Assembly: GCA_000818095.1 (NCBI GenBank)
Contig: CP009416.1
Coordinates: 2,650,501 to 2,714,500, forward strand
DNA length: 64,000 nucleotides
Direction: 5' to 3'
Origin: Jeotgalibacillus malaysiensis
Lineage (GTDB): Bacteria > Bacillota > Bacilli > Bacillales > Jeotgalibacillaceae
Numbering within the stretch: position 1 is the first letter of the stretch; every line of letters starts with the position of its first letter. Of this stretch, positions 1 through 8,032 are shown one piece after another. A program made the translations under genes and the position numbers. The notes beneath the pieces were generated by a model. It was not told the DNA's origin. It ran no database searches and saw only the letters and a list, made by a program, of their open reading frames with translations.

Positions 1-986
1 ATTGCAATCACGCGATTACCGAATTCATGCACTTCACTTTTTCCAAGCTCTTCAGGAACTATAATTAGATACTCGTCCCCACCAAGTCTCGAAATAGTTA
101 GCTCATCAGGAAGATTTTTCTGAAGACGAAGTCCAATTTTTCTAATTAACCTATCTCCCACATCATGACCATATAAATCATTAATGATTTTGAACTGATT
201 TAAATCCAGGAAAAAGATTGTAAATGCCTGTTGATTATCAATATAATTTTGCATACTTTCGTAAGCAAAGCGCCGGTTAGGCAAACCTGTCAGATGATCT
301 GAGTTAGCAGACTTCCATAAGGAATGTTCAAGCTCCTTCTGTTCATTGATATTTCTAAAATAGACTGATAATCCGCCCTTACTATTTGGATAAGCATGTA
401 CACTGAACCAACTCTTATTTGGTGCATAATACTCTTCAAACTGCGTCGGGACTTGTTCATTCATTGTTTTAAAATAATGCTCCTCAAAATTTGTTCCCCA
501 TGCATCGGGAAACATCATCCACATGTTTTGGCCAATTAACTCTTCTCTTTTTTTAAATAAAACTTTTTCTGCTTCATGATTTACATATGTAAAGCACCAA
601 TTCTCATCGAGTGAAAAAAACGCTTCAATCATACTTTCCAGTACATCTACTGCATTTTCAGTAATAACCCCGGAATCAATAGAAGGAAGGATTTGAAAAA
701 GCATACGTTGATCACTGCACTTTGAAATCGTCAACTGACAGTAACTGCGGGATAACGTACGGAAATCATATTCAAAGGAGCCCTTTTTTCCCCTCCAAAT
801 TTTCTGACATTCTTTTTTGATTTGTGGTGAAAGTATAAATTTATTTAGTTCATTAAATTCTTTTCCCCCATGATCGACCATGGGCCCGAATTGCTCCCAC
901 GCCGGGTTAGTTAAACGGATATTTCCGTTCTCATCCAAAATTGCAGCAGGAAGTCGCAACAGTTTAATTAAATTTTTTTCATCCAT
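1..986 (-). CDS. PAS-domain diguanylate cyclase (GGDEF), C-terminus beyond the window
   Basis: Partial gene entering from the left edge; about 328 codons are visible. Reading the minus strand, two PAS-like segments come first: an N-terminal one reading LPAAILDENGNIRLTN and a second with FFSLDENWCFTYVNHEAEKV. They are followed by a GGDEF domain opening with LTGLPNRR and FFLDLNQFKIINDLYGHDVG and containing RLGGDEYL at about plus 70-95. The signature is therefore GGDEY rather than GGDEF, a tolerated variant in active cyclases. The expected role is cyclic-di-GMP synthesis controlled by the sensory PAS part; no transmembrane segment is visible in the part seen. ATG at 986 is preferred over ATG at 992 because the GGGGGG ribosome binding site directly abuts 992 but lies 6 nt before 986. 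Whether an EAL domain follows cannot be told. Confidence 0.88.
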   Translation of the reverse strand, partial: MDEKNLIKLLRLPAAILDENGNIRLTNPAWEQFGPMVDHGGKEFNELNKFILSPQIKKECQKIWRGKKGSFEYDFRTLSRSYCQLTISKCSDQRMLFQILPSIDSGVITENAVDVLESMIEAFFSLDENWCFTYVNHEAEKVLFKKREELIGQNMWMMFPDAWGTNFEEHYFKTMNEQVPTQFEEYYAPNKSWFSVHAYPNSKGGLSVYFRNINEQKELEHSLWKSANSDHLTGLPNRRFAYESMQNYIDNQQAFTIFFLDLNQFKIINDLYGHDVGDRLIRKIGLRLQKNLPDELTISRLGGDEYLIIVPEELGKSEVHEFGNRVIA

Positions 987-1296
987 GGTCATCCCCCCAA
1001 ACACTTTCATAAAAACAATCTCACATTTGCTATATCGTCCTTTATATCCAAATCTGAAACAATATTTTGAAAATTATCACCTATTCACTCAATTATTTGA
1101 TCATATGAAACCAAATACATCTTATTCTAAAATGTTTATTTAAAAATTGATGATTATAGTGACTTTATATTCATGACTAAAGTATGTTTAATGAATTTTA
1201 TTTTAACCTCTGCATTTTCATAAACACAATTTTTACATTTTCATTCTGAAAAACTTTATGTAATTCTACTTTACAGATCTATAAAAAACTTCTTAA

Positions 1297-1326
1297 TTGA
1301 CAACTTGTATATACACGTTATAGGAT
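1297..1326 (+). promoter_or_regulatory. tre promoter with TreR-like operator
   Basis: TTGACA at 1297-1302 is followed after 16-18 nt by TATAGG/TAGGAT-type -10 candidates (1319-1326). Between them lies TTGTATATACAC (1305-1316), one base away from the palindrome TTGTATATACAA known for Bacillus TreR operators. Repression of treP by TreR is inferred from this match and from the presence of treR at 9069. The leader to treP would be about 330 nt. Confidence 0.6.
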
Positions 1327-1364
1327 AGGAATTGCTAAATGAAAGCGCTGTTTATTGAGAGCGT

Positions 1365-1492
1365 TGTTGATTTGAGGTAGTTCGGGCGAGGGTCAGGACA
1401 GACAACCTGGGGATTGCGACATTTCAGGCGCGGATACAGACATACTGCGCGGCAATTGCAACAAATCGCCGGGTGTATCGCGACATCCCAGA
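1365..1492 (-). repeat. Family C tandem array 1 (degenerate 21-22-nt units)
   Basis: Read on the minus strand this stretch breaks into about six units of 21-22 nt, with recurrent joints such as ACACCCGG, TTGCCGCGC and TATCCGCGCC. One unit contains GCGATACACCCGG, which also occurs in the arrays after treA. Units are too diverged for a simple consensus. No unique spacers, so not CRISPR. Confidence 0.45.
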
Positions 1493-1605
1493 AGAAAAAA
1501 GATACAACTCGAGCGACGACCGCTGCAAACCAGCCTGATGCCAGACACAATATACTTCACAAACCCTCTCATTCCCAGTGTTTTTTCCTGAATACGGGGA
1601 ATAGA

Positions 1606-1641
1606 TACAATGTCAGAGTCACGGAAATGAAAACGGTTTCG
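1606..1641 (+). promoter_or_regulatory. cre box (CcpA site) and possible -10 element upstream of treP
   Basis: TGAAAACGGTTTCG at 1628-1641 matches the catabolite-responsive element consensus TGWAANCGNTNWCA at every fixed position but the last. A TACAAT at 1606-1611 could be a -10 element (no good -35 seen), which would put the cre just after the start site. If only the distal promoter at 1297 is used, the cre would act as a roadblock. Carbon catabolite repression of trehalose uptake is the expected effect. Confidence 0.7.
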
Positions 1642-1658
1642 AAAGGGAGGTTTCATAG

Positions 1659-3101
1659 ATGAGCGATGTGAATCGTGAACAGGTGCGCCAGATTGTCGAA
1701 GCAATCGGCGGACAGGAAAACATCGACACAGCTACTCACTGTGTCACACGTCTCCGCTTCGTCCTTCACGACGACAGCAAGGTAGACAAAAAGAAACTTG
1801 AGTCAATTGATCTGGTAAAAGGGTCATTTCTCAACAGCGGACAGTATCAGGTAGTAATCGGACAGGGACTTGTAGATAAGGTCTATAAAGTTTTGGCAGA
1901 GGAAACAGGCATTCAGGAAGTATCAAAGGATGATGTAAAAACAGCAGCGACTAAAAAAATGAATCCGCTGCAGCGAGCAATCAAGCTTTTAGCTGATATC
2001 TTTATTCCTATTCTTCCGGCAATCGTAACAGCAGGTTTACTGCTCGGTTTGAACAACGTATTAACAGCCGAAGACTTATTCGGCGCAGATCCACTGATCG
2101 TCACATATCCTCAGTGGGCTGATATTGCAGAAGTCATCAATATCATAGCCAGCGCCGCCTTCACCTTCTTACCCGCACTGATCGGCTGGTCAGCGGTAAA
2201 AAGGTTCGGAGGCAACCCGTTAATGGGTATCGTGCTTGGTTTAGTACTCGTACACCCTAACCTGCTAAGTGCCTACGCTTACCCGGATGCACTCCAGGAA
2301 GGTACTGTACCGACTTGGAACCTGTTCGGCTTAACCGTTGAATCAATCGGTTATCAGGGTCAGGTACTGCCGGTATTAGTAGCAGCTTATCTGTATGCAC
2401 TGATTGAAAAGTTCCTGAACAGACGCGTACATGATTCAATCAAACTATTGGTTGTCGCGCCAGTATCAATTTTAATCACAGGTTTTGCAGCATTTATCGT
2501 CATTGGACCACTAACATTTGCAGCAGGTACAGCAGTAACTGATGCAGTCGTTTACATGTTTGAAAACTTCGGCTGGTTAGGCGGACTGATCTATGGTGGA
2601 TTCTACGCAGTACTTGTTATCACAGGTATGCACCATACATTCCTGCCGGTAGACTTACAGCTGATCTCAGACCAGGGTGGTACATTCCTATGGCCAATCC
2701 TTGCACTGTCTAACATTGCACAAGGGTCTGCAGCATTTGCCATTTTCGCAGCAGCATTCTTTATGAAATCAAAAGATGAAAAGCTTAAAGGACTTGCAAG
2801 TTCATCCGGTATCTCAGCATGGCTCGGCGTAACAGAGCCTGCACTATTCGGGGTTAACCTGCGCTATAAGTTCCCATTCATCTGCGCACTGATCGGTTCA
2901 GGTATCGCAGGACTTCTGCTCGGTGCCAACTTCGTCCTCGCCAACTCAATCGGCGTCGGCGGTGTACCTGGTATCATCTCAATCCAGAGCCAGTTCTGGG
3001 GACTATTCGCAACAGGTATGGCAATCGTCATCGTCGTACCATTCGCACTAACACTTGCGTATGCGCTTATTGTCAAAAAAGGTAAGCTTGAAGACGAGTA
3101 A
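1659..3101 (+). CDS. treP: PTS trehalose-specific EIIBC component
   Basis: A 480-residue membrane permease that imports trehalose while phosphorylating it to trehalose-6-phosphate. The N-terminal EIIB domain (about 1-80) has the phosphorylated cysteine in ATHCVTRLRF (Cys28). The EIIC domain follows from about residue 105, with roughly ten membrane segments and the substrate-site region TGMHHTFLPVDLQL. There is no EIIA domain, as in Bacillus subtilis TreP, so phosphate must come from a glucose-type EIIA encoded elsewhere. The start has AAAGGGAGG 8 nt upstream. The gene is followed by treA 450 bp downstream; treR lies further on. A cre box and a TreR-like operator precede it. Trehalose rather than sucrose or another sugar is assigned mainly from this context. 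Confidence 0.92.
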   Translation: MSDVNREQVRQIVEAIGGQENIDTATHCVTRLRFVLHDDSKVDKKKLESIDLVKGSFLNSGQYQVVIGQGLVDKVYKVLAEETGIQEVSKDDVKTAATKKMNPLQRAIKLLADIFIPILPAIVTAGLLLGLNNVLTAEDLFGADPLIVTYPQWADIAEVINIIASAAFTFLPALIGWSAVKRFGGNPLMGIVLGLVLVHPNLLSAYAYPDALQEGTVPTWNLFGLTVESIGYQGQVLPVLVAAYLYALIEKFLNRRVHDSIKLLVVAPVSILITGFAAFIVIGPLTFAAGTAVTDAVVYMFENFGWLGGLIYGGFYAVLVITGMHHTFLPVDLQLISDQGGTFLWPILALSNIAQGSAAFAIFAAAFFMKSKDEKLKGLASSSGISAWLGVTEPALFGVNLRYKFPFICALIGSGIAGLLLGANFVLANSIGVGGVPGIISIQSQFWGLFATGMAIVIVVPFALTLAYALIVKKGKLEDE

Positions 3102-3110
3102 CATGTATAT

Positions 3111-3150
3111 AGAGCTGTGAGAAGAAATTTTCACAGCTCTGTTTTTCTTT
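3111..3150 (+). terminator. Terminator after treP
   Basis: Perfect 10-bp stem AGAGCTGTGA / TCACAGCTCT with a 10-nt loop, followed by a T-rich run. treA is therefore probably transcribed partly from its own promoter or by read-through. Confidence 0.85.
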
Positions 3151-3164
3151 TTACAACTCAGTGA

Positions 3165-3302
3165 ACTGTAAGAACGTTCCACTGCGCTTCGGGCGGATGC
3201 TTTCCGTGGCCGGGCGGTTAGCCAGCAGGCTTCGCCATGCTCTGTCTCACCTGTCCCTTCCTGCCACAGGAGTCACCGCCCTACGCTCCGCTACACTGAG
3301 TT
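3165..3302 (-). repeat. Family A dispersed repeat, copy 1
   Basis: Copy of the structured 120-160-bp element, in minus orientation: GGGCGGATGCTTTCCG at its left end and ACAGGAGTCACCGCC to the right. It faces copy 2, making a large inverted pair in the treP-treA gap. Confidence 0.7.
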
Positions 3303-3380
3303 TGTATTTATTAATCTAATTAGACTTGAATAAGACTTCGCTGTATACATTTTAGAAGTTATAAAAGCTCATCAATCTAA

Positions 3381-3524
3381 TTGCACAGCTGATGGTTGCA
3401 GTGGAAGGCGGTGACTCCGGAGCGATTAGTGGGATAGCTGAGACCCCGCAAGGCGAAGCCTGAGGAGGCTCAGCGACCACCGCTCGGAAAGCATCCGCCT
3501 GGAGCTCCAATCATCAGCCCTACT
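3381..3524 (+). repeat. Family A dispersed repeat, copy 2
   Basis: Plus orientation. Landmarks in order: GCACAGCTGATGGTTGCAG, GGCGGTGACTCC, GCTGAGACCCCGCAAGGCG, AAGCCTGAGGAGGCTCAGC, CGGAAAGCATCCGCCTGGAG. The middle part can fold as nested hairpins (GCTGAGA.../...GGCTCAGC). Apart from copies 1 and 2, the 3151-3554 gap shows nothing but A/T-rich sequence and the treA ribosome binding site. Confidence 0.75.
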
Positions 3525-3554
3525 TAATAAATAGTATCTAAAGGAGGAATTCAA

Positions 3555-5240
3555 ATGGCACAGCCTTGGTGGAAAAAAGCAGTAGTTTATCAGATTTATC
3601 CGAAGAGCTTCAATGATACAACAGGAAATGGTGTTGGTGATCTGAATGGGATTACGGAGAAGCTTGATTATTTAAATGAACTGGGTGTAGACGTCCTCTG
3701 GCTTACACCGCCTTATAAATCACCTCAGCGTGACAACGGTTATGACATCAGCGATTATTTCTCCATTCACGATGAATACGGCTCAATGGAAGACTTCGAC
3801 CGCATGCTTGAAGAGGCACATAAGCGCGATATCCGTATTATTATGGATATCGTTGTGAACCATACTTCAACTGAGCATGAGTGGTTTGTGGAATCCCGCA
3901 AATCAAAAGATAATGATTATCGAGATTTTTACATTTGGAAAGATGGTAAGGAAGACGGTTCTGAGCCGACGAATTGGGCATCAAAATTTGGAGGGAATGC
4001 GTGGCAGTTTGATGAAGCGACAGGCCAGTATTACCTTCATCTGTTTGACGTGACGCAGGCTGATCTGAACTGGGAAAATGAAAAAGTTCGACGTGAAATT
4101 TATGACATGATGAATTACTGGGCTGAAAAGGGTGTGGATGGTTTCCGCCTTGATGTCATTAACCTCATCTCAAAAAATCAGGATTTCCCTGACGAAACAG
4201 GCGATGGTGACGGACGCCGCTTTTACACAGACGGCCCGCGCGTACATGAATATATGCATGAGATGAATCAGGAAGTCTTTTCAAAGCATGATCTACTGAC
4301 GGTTGGTGAGATGTCATCTACAACGATCGATCACTGTATTAAATATTCGAATCCTGAACGTGAAGAGCTCAGCATGACGTTCAACTTTCATCATTTAAAA
4401 GTGGACTATCCGAACGGTGAAAAGTGGACTGTTGCAGATTTCGATTTCCTGCAATTAAAAGATATCCTTTCAACGTGGCAGGTTGGGATGAATGAAGGTG
4501 GCGGCTGGAACGCCCTGTTCTGGTGCAACCATGACCAGCCGCGTGTTGTATCACGTTACGGAAATGACGGTGAATACCACAATGAGTCAGCGAAAATGCT
4601 CGCGACATCTGTTCATATGATGCAGGGTACACCGTACATTTATCAGGGTGAAGAGTTCGGGATGACCAATCCGAAATTCACTTCAATTGATGAATACCGC
4701 GATGTGGAGTCGCTGAATATTTATAATATCCTGCTTGAACAGGGTAAAAGTGAAGAGGAAATCCTGAAGATTCTGCGTCAGAAATCACGAGATAATTCAC
4801 GTACGCCTGTTCAGTGGGATGACAGTGAAAATGCTGGATTTACAAGCGGCACACCATGGATTCCTGTCGCAAAAAACTATAAGGAACACAATGCGAAAAC
4901 TGCTTTAGAAGACCGTAACTCAGTCTTTTATCACTACCAGAAGCTGATTCAGCTGCGCAAGGATTTCGACATTCTGACTGAAGGAAACTATGAGTTGCTG
5001 CTTGCAGATCATCCATCGATTTTCGCCTACACGCGTAATACTGAAAATGAAACGCTACTTGTATTAAACAACTACTATGCAGAGGAAACGACATTTGATA
5101 TGCCTGAAGCTTTGGCTGAAAAGCTGGATAGCTTTACACGTCCAGATGTGTTGATTCAGAATTATGATGATGTAAATGGTGACGCAAGCGAATATACGCT
5201 GCGCCCATATGAGTCTATTGTGTTTCATTATAAGAAGTAG
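3555..5240 (+). CDS. treA: Alpha,alpha-phosphotrehalase (trehalose-6-phosphate hydrolase)
   Basis: 561-residue cytoplasmic GH13 enzyme splitting trehalose-6-phosphate into glucose and glucose-6-phosphate. The (beta/alpha)8 landmarks are all present: DIVVNHTS near 98, nucleophile Asp200 in DGFRLDV, acid/base Glu252 in VGEM, and Asp327 in CNHDQPR. The C-terminal small beta domain ends in LRPYESIVF. Length matches the family (about 560). Start has AAAGGAGG 9 nt upstream. It is a paralogue of the glucosidase at 39016. Assignment to trehalose-6-phosphate rather than isomaltose rests on linkage to treP and treR. Confidence 0.9.
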   Translation: MAQPWWKKAVVYQIYPKSFNDTTGNGVGDLNGITEKLDYLNELGVDVLWLTPPYKSPQRDNGYDISDYFSIHDEYGSMEDFDRMLEEAHKRDIRIIMDIVVNHTSTEHEWFVESRKSKDNDYRDFYIWKDGKEDGSEPTNWASKFGGNAWQFDEATGQYYLHLFDVTQADLNWENEKVRREIYDMMNYWAEKGVDGFRLDVINLISKNQDFPDETGDGDGRRFYTDGPRVHEYMHEMNQEVFSKHDLLTVGEMSSTTIDHCIKYSNPEREELSMTFNFHHLKVDYPNGEKWTVADFDFLQLKDILSTWQVGMNEGGGWNALFWCNHDQPRVVSRYGNDGEYHNESAKMLATSVHMMQGTPYIYQGEEFGMTNPKFTSIDEYRDVESLNIYNILLEQGKSEEEILKILRQKSRDNSRTPVQWDDSENAGFTSGTPWIPVAKNYKEHNAKTALEDRNSVFYHYQKLIQLRKDFDILTEGNYELLLADHPSIFAYTRNTENETLLVLNNYYAEETTFDMPEALAEKLDSFTRPDVLIQNYDDVNGDASEYTLRPYESIVFHYKK

Positions 5241-5248
5241 TACATGAA

Positions 5249-5284
5249 AAACCGTCCGGAATGTCTAGTCCGGGCGGTTTTTAT
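5249..5284 (+). terminator. Terminator after treA
   Basis: Stem AACCGTCCGGA / TCCGGGCGGTT (one G-T pair), 8-nt loop, then TTTT. Confidence 0.8.
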
Positions 5285-5301
5285 TGAATGTCGTATGATT
5301 C

Positions 5302-5432
5302 CGATTGAGGTAGATGAGATGGCATATTGAGGTAGCGATACACACGGATTGAGTGCAGTACCCGCGCGGCTGAGTGCTGTGAAAGCTCAACTGAGTGCGG
5401 TAACACTAGAATTGAATGCTGCACCAGCCCAC
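5302..5432 (+). repeat. Family C tandem array 2
   Basis: Six consecutive units of 21-22 nt, each opening with a variant of ATTGAGTGC or ATTGAGGTAG, e.g. GATTGAGTGCAGTACCCGCG then GCTGAGTGCTGTGAAAGC then ACTGAGTGCGGTAACAC. No spacers between units. Confidence 0.7.
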
Positions 5433-5477
5433 TTGATGCCCTTAAGAAACTAAAAGCTTGTGACCTAAGGGCATCAA
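5433..5477. repeat. Perfect 12-bp inverted repeat between the two tandem arrays
   Basis: TTGATGCCCTTA (5433-5444) and TAAGGGCATCAA (5466-5477) are perfect inverse complements separated by 21 nt. The left arm starts with TTGATGC, looking like the next tandem unit. No T-run follows on either strand, so it is not an obvious terminator. Confidence 0.6.
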
Positions 5478-5509
5478 GAGGGTATGGCAGGTGAATGTTA
5501 TAAAAATGC

Positions 5510-5635
5510 GATTGAGGTAGATAAGCATCAAATTGACGTAGCGATACACCCGGATTGAGTGCAGTAACCTCGACGCTGAGTGCTGTGAAAACCCGTTTTA
5601 GTGCACTATCCCAAGAACCGAATGCTTAGCCGGCC
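5510..5635 (+). repeat. Family C tandem array 3
   Basis: Second copy of array 2: it begins with the same GATTGAGGTAGAT and passes through GTAGCGATACACCCGG, GATTGAGTGCAGTAACC and GCTGAGTGCTGTGAAAA at the same 22-nt spacing. The 5285-5637 gap holds only these arrays and the inverted repeat. Confidence 0.7.
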
Positions 5636-5637
5636 AC

Positions 5638-6735
5638 CTAATCTCTTCCCATCGCAATCTCCACAGCCCGCATCACAACTTTAACCCCCTGCTCCAGACA
5701 ATCGTGATTAAACCGCATATCCGGATGATGCAGACCTGGCGTAAGATCCGCTCCAAGTGCCAGCATGCAAGCCTTCAGTTCGGGTTTTTCAATCGTATAA
5801 AAGTGAAAATCATCACTCCCGGGTGTGACCACGCGCGGTCGCAGTGCGTCTTCACCAAGTTCCTGTACAATGGCTTCGCGCATGATCGCTTCCGCCTCTT
5901 CATTCACGTCAGCACCAGGCGTATAATCAACCCAGTCCCCCACGATTTTGACACCAAGCATTTCGCTAAAAGCCGCAACTTTGCCCTCAATCTGCAATTT
6001 CAGCTCATCCATCGCCTCATTCGTCTGAGCACGCACATCAAGCGCAAACGTCGCTGATCCCGGGATAATATTATAATTTGACGCACCGGCATGAAAGCTT
6101 GTCATTTTAACCGAATGCGGAACCATCGGCGAAATTCTTACAGTATGCAGCTGCTGACCAAGCGCAAAACCTGCTTCAATGGCATTCACACCCTGATGCG
6201 GCCTGGCCCCGTGCAGGTCTTCACCGGTAATTTTCCCCTCGTAAAAAATCCCGCCTCCATGAGAAATTGACGGTGCAGCCTCACCAAAAGACAGCTCGTC
6301 TTTCGGTCTAAGATGTACGCCAAACAATACGCTGAGTCCATCCGCTCCACCATTTTTAATCACAGACAGCGATCCATTCCCCTGCTCCTCAGCCGGCTGA
6401 AAAATACACCGGAACGTGCCTTGCAGCTGATTCTCCTTCTTTTTTAAAGCTAAAAGTGTTCCAATTCCAATCGTCATATGCGCATCGTGACCGCAGGAAT
6501 GGTTCGCCTTCATCTCACCATCAACCTCCTGCCAAAGCGCATCCATATCCGCTCTGAAACCGACAACCGGCTCCCCACTGCCAACTTCAGCAATCAGTCC
6601 GGTATGCTTTTTAAACAGCTGAACACGCACACCTTCACGCTCAAGCATATGCGCAATATAATCAGTTGTCTTCACTTCCTTAAAACTCGTCTCAGCAAGA
6701 CCATGCAAGTCCTGCCACACCTGTTCAAGTTTCAT
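5638..6735 (-). CDS. M20-family amidohydrolase (AmhX-like)
   Basis: 365-residue metal-dependent hydrolase of the M20/amidohydrolase group, which removes acyl groups from amino acids or small peptides. Metal ligands are visible in FRADMDAL (about 60-67), CGHDAH (81-86) and the Glu pair in QPAEEQGN (116-117). The dimerisation insert follows, and VVTPGSDDFHFY lies near the end. ATG at 6735 is chosen because GGAGG lies 7 nt before it; the GTG at 6741 is too close to that site. The start lies 2 nt after the stop of the upstream epimerase, so the two are translationally coupled and probably act on the same peptide-derived substrates. The exact substrate cannot be read from sequence. Confidence 0.85.
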   Translation of the reverse strand: MKLEQVWQDLHGLAETSFKEVKTTDYIAHMLEREGVRVQLFKKHTGLIAEVGSGEPVVGFRADMDALWQEVDGEMKANHSCGHDAHMTIGIGTLLALKKKENQLQGTFRCIFQPAEEQGNGSLSVIKNGGADGLSVLFGVHLRPKDELSFGEAAPSISHGGGIFYEGKITGEDLHGARPHQGVNAIEAGFALGQQLHTVRISPMVPHSVKMTSFHAGASNYNIIPGSATFALDVRAQTNEAMDELKLQIEGKVAAFSEMLGVKIVGDWVDYTPGADVNEEAEAIMREAIVQELGEDALRPRVVTPGSDDFHFYTIEKPELKACMLALGADLTPGLHHPDMRFNHDCLEQGVKVVMRAVEIAMGRD

Positions 6736-6737
6736 CC

Positions 6738-7844
6738 TCACACCTCCACATGCAGTTCGCTCAAGCTCTCAAGCACTGTCTCATCAACGTTCACGCCAAG
6801 ACCAGGCTTTTCAGCTAAATAAACGTAAGGGACCTCATACTTTAAGTTCCCCGGATCCTTTGAAAATAAAAGTGGGCCCGTTAACTCAGTCGTCTCAATA
6901 TTTTTCCTCGCCATCGCTGCATGATACCCTGCAGCGGATCCGATTGATGACTCCACCATAGAGCCAATCTGACAGGGAAGACCTGCAGCCTCAGCCGTTT
7001 TTGCCATATGAATGATTGGGTAAATACCGCCACTCTTCATCAATTTCAAATTAATCTTATCAGCAGACCTTTCATTGATCGCACGCTGCAAATCCTTTTC
7101 AGAGCAGATACTCTCATCCAGCATTAGTGGCGTCAGCGTCGACTGCCTGAGCTCATTCATTTCAGTAAAGGATTCCGGCAATAGCGGCTGCTCGACCCAG
7201 TCCAGATTCAGCGGTTCTGTTTGAGCAAGCGCTCGTTTAGCCGTCTCATACGTGCCCCAGCCCTGATTCACATCCACCCGGATCGGTACACTTTTTCCAA
7301 CAGCCTGCCTGATCGCACTTAACCGCTCCACATCAAGCACTGCATCGCCGCTCAGCTTAATTTTTAAATGTTCATATCCATTCTCAAGCGCGTTGAGTGC
7401 GGCTTCACTCATTTTCTCAGGTGTTCCGATAGAAATTACTTTTGGATAACTCAACTGCTCATGCGCCTTCCCGCCAATCAGATCATAGACAGGAAGCCCT
7501 GTAATCTTCCCCATCAAGTCATAGCACGCAATATCAACTGCCGCTTTGATAGAAGGATTACCTTTTAAAGCCTGATTCATGCTGGCATGGATCTCCTCTA
7601 TTTGAAACGGCGACATCCCTTTTACTTCAGGCACAATCACTTTTTCTAAAAGCGCAAATGAACCATAAAACGACTCACCCGTCACATGCTCATCAGGCAC
7701 AGCTTCACCATAGCCCTCATGCCCGCTATCAGTTGTCAGCTTTAAAATAATCGATGGCATTGAATCGAACCTCGCATATGAAACAACAAACGGTTCTTTC
7801 AAAGGGAGATGAATCCCCCATATTTCAGCGCGAATAATCTTCAT
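6738..7844 (-). CDS. Dipeptide epimerase (L-Ala-D/L-Glu epimerase type), enolase superfamily
   Basis: 368-residue enzyme of the muconate-lactonising subgroup of the enolase superfamily. Catalytic lysines are seen in LKIKL (Lys161/163) and NLKLMKSGG (Lys267). Metal ligands are Asp191 (RVDVNQ), Glu218 (VEQPL) and Asp243 (LDES). These match the L-Ala-D/L-Glu epimerases (B. subtilis YkfB, E. coli YcjG) that recycle murein peptides. The open frame extends upstream to 8072, but that extension crosses a family A repeat fragment and has no homology-like character. ATG at 7844 with AGGT upstream gives the normal length. It is the first gene of a two-gene unit with the M20 amidohydrolase. Specificity for Ala-Glu over other dipeptides is inferred. 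Confidence 0.85.
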   Translation of the reverse strand: MKIIRAEIWGIHLPLKEPFVVSYARFDSMPSIILKLTTDSGHEGYGEAVPDEHVTGESFYGSFALLEKVIVPEVKGMSPFQIEEIHASMNQALKGNPSIKAAVDIACYDLMGKITGLPVYDLIGGKAHEQLSYPKVISIGTPEKMSEAALNALENGYEHLKIKLSGDAVLDVERLSAIRQAVGKSVPIRVDVNQGWGTYETAKRALAQTEPLNLDWVEQPLLPESFTEMNELRQSTLTPLMLDESICSEKDLQRAINERSADKINLKLMKSGGIYPIIHMAKTAEAAGLPCQIGSMVESSIGSAAGYHAAMARKNIETTELTGPLLFSKDPGNLKYEVPYVYLAEKPGLGVNVDETVLESLSELHVEV

Positions 7845-7948
7845 TCTACCTAACCTCATTTCCCAGGAAATATGTCGATATGTATAGAAAATGCACCTCT
7901 TATTGAGATGCATTTCATCACTCTTACATACAATTATATCAGCAAACC

Positions 7949-8018
7949 TTGCAGTGGAGAACGGAGACTCCTGTGGTATAGAAGCGACAGGTAAGACCCC
8001 GGAAAGATTTGCGGCTAA
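7949..8018 (+). repeat. Family A dispersed repeat, copy 3 (partial)
   Basis: About 70 bp matching the left half of the element: GCAGTGGAGAACGGAGACTCC, AGAAGCGACAGGTAAGACCCC. The right half is missing, so this is a decayed copy. Confidence 0.6.
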
Positions 8019-8032
8019 AAAGTTAATTTCTT

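Larger units (their letters stand above)
987..1658. other. Intergenic region between the cyclase and treP
   Basis: About 670 bp. The left part (990-1330) is very A/T-rich and holds the probable promoter and TreR-like operator. The right part (1360-1560) is markedly G+C-rich and holds a degenerate 21-22-nt tandem array. The end carries a possible second promoter, a cre box and the treP ribosome binding site. Short reading frames inside it show no coding character. Confidence 0.6.

Noticed and set aside
1335-1704. Overlapping short reading frames on both strands before treP
   Set aside because: They lie over the family C array and the treP leader, have no ribosome binding sites and no protein-like composition.
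3165-3524. Family A pair as an insertion sequence
   Set aside because: No transposase frame between or within the copies and no target duplications recognised; treated as a dispersed non-coding repeat.
5302-5635. Possible CRISPR array
   Set aside because: Units of 21-22 nt follow one another without spacers and differ from each other throughout; no cas genes in the window.
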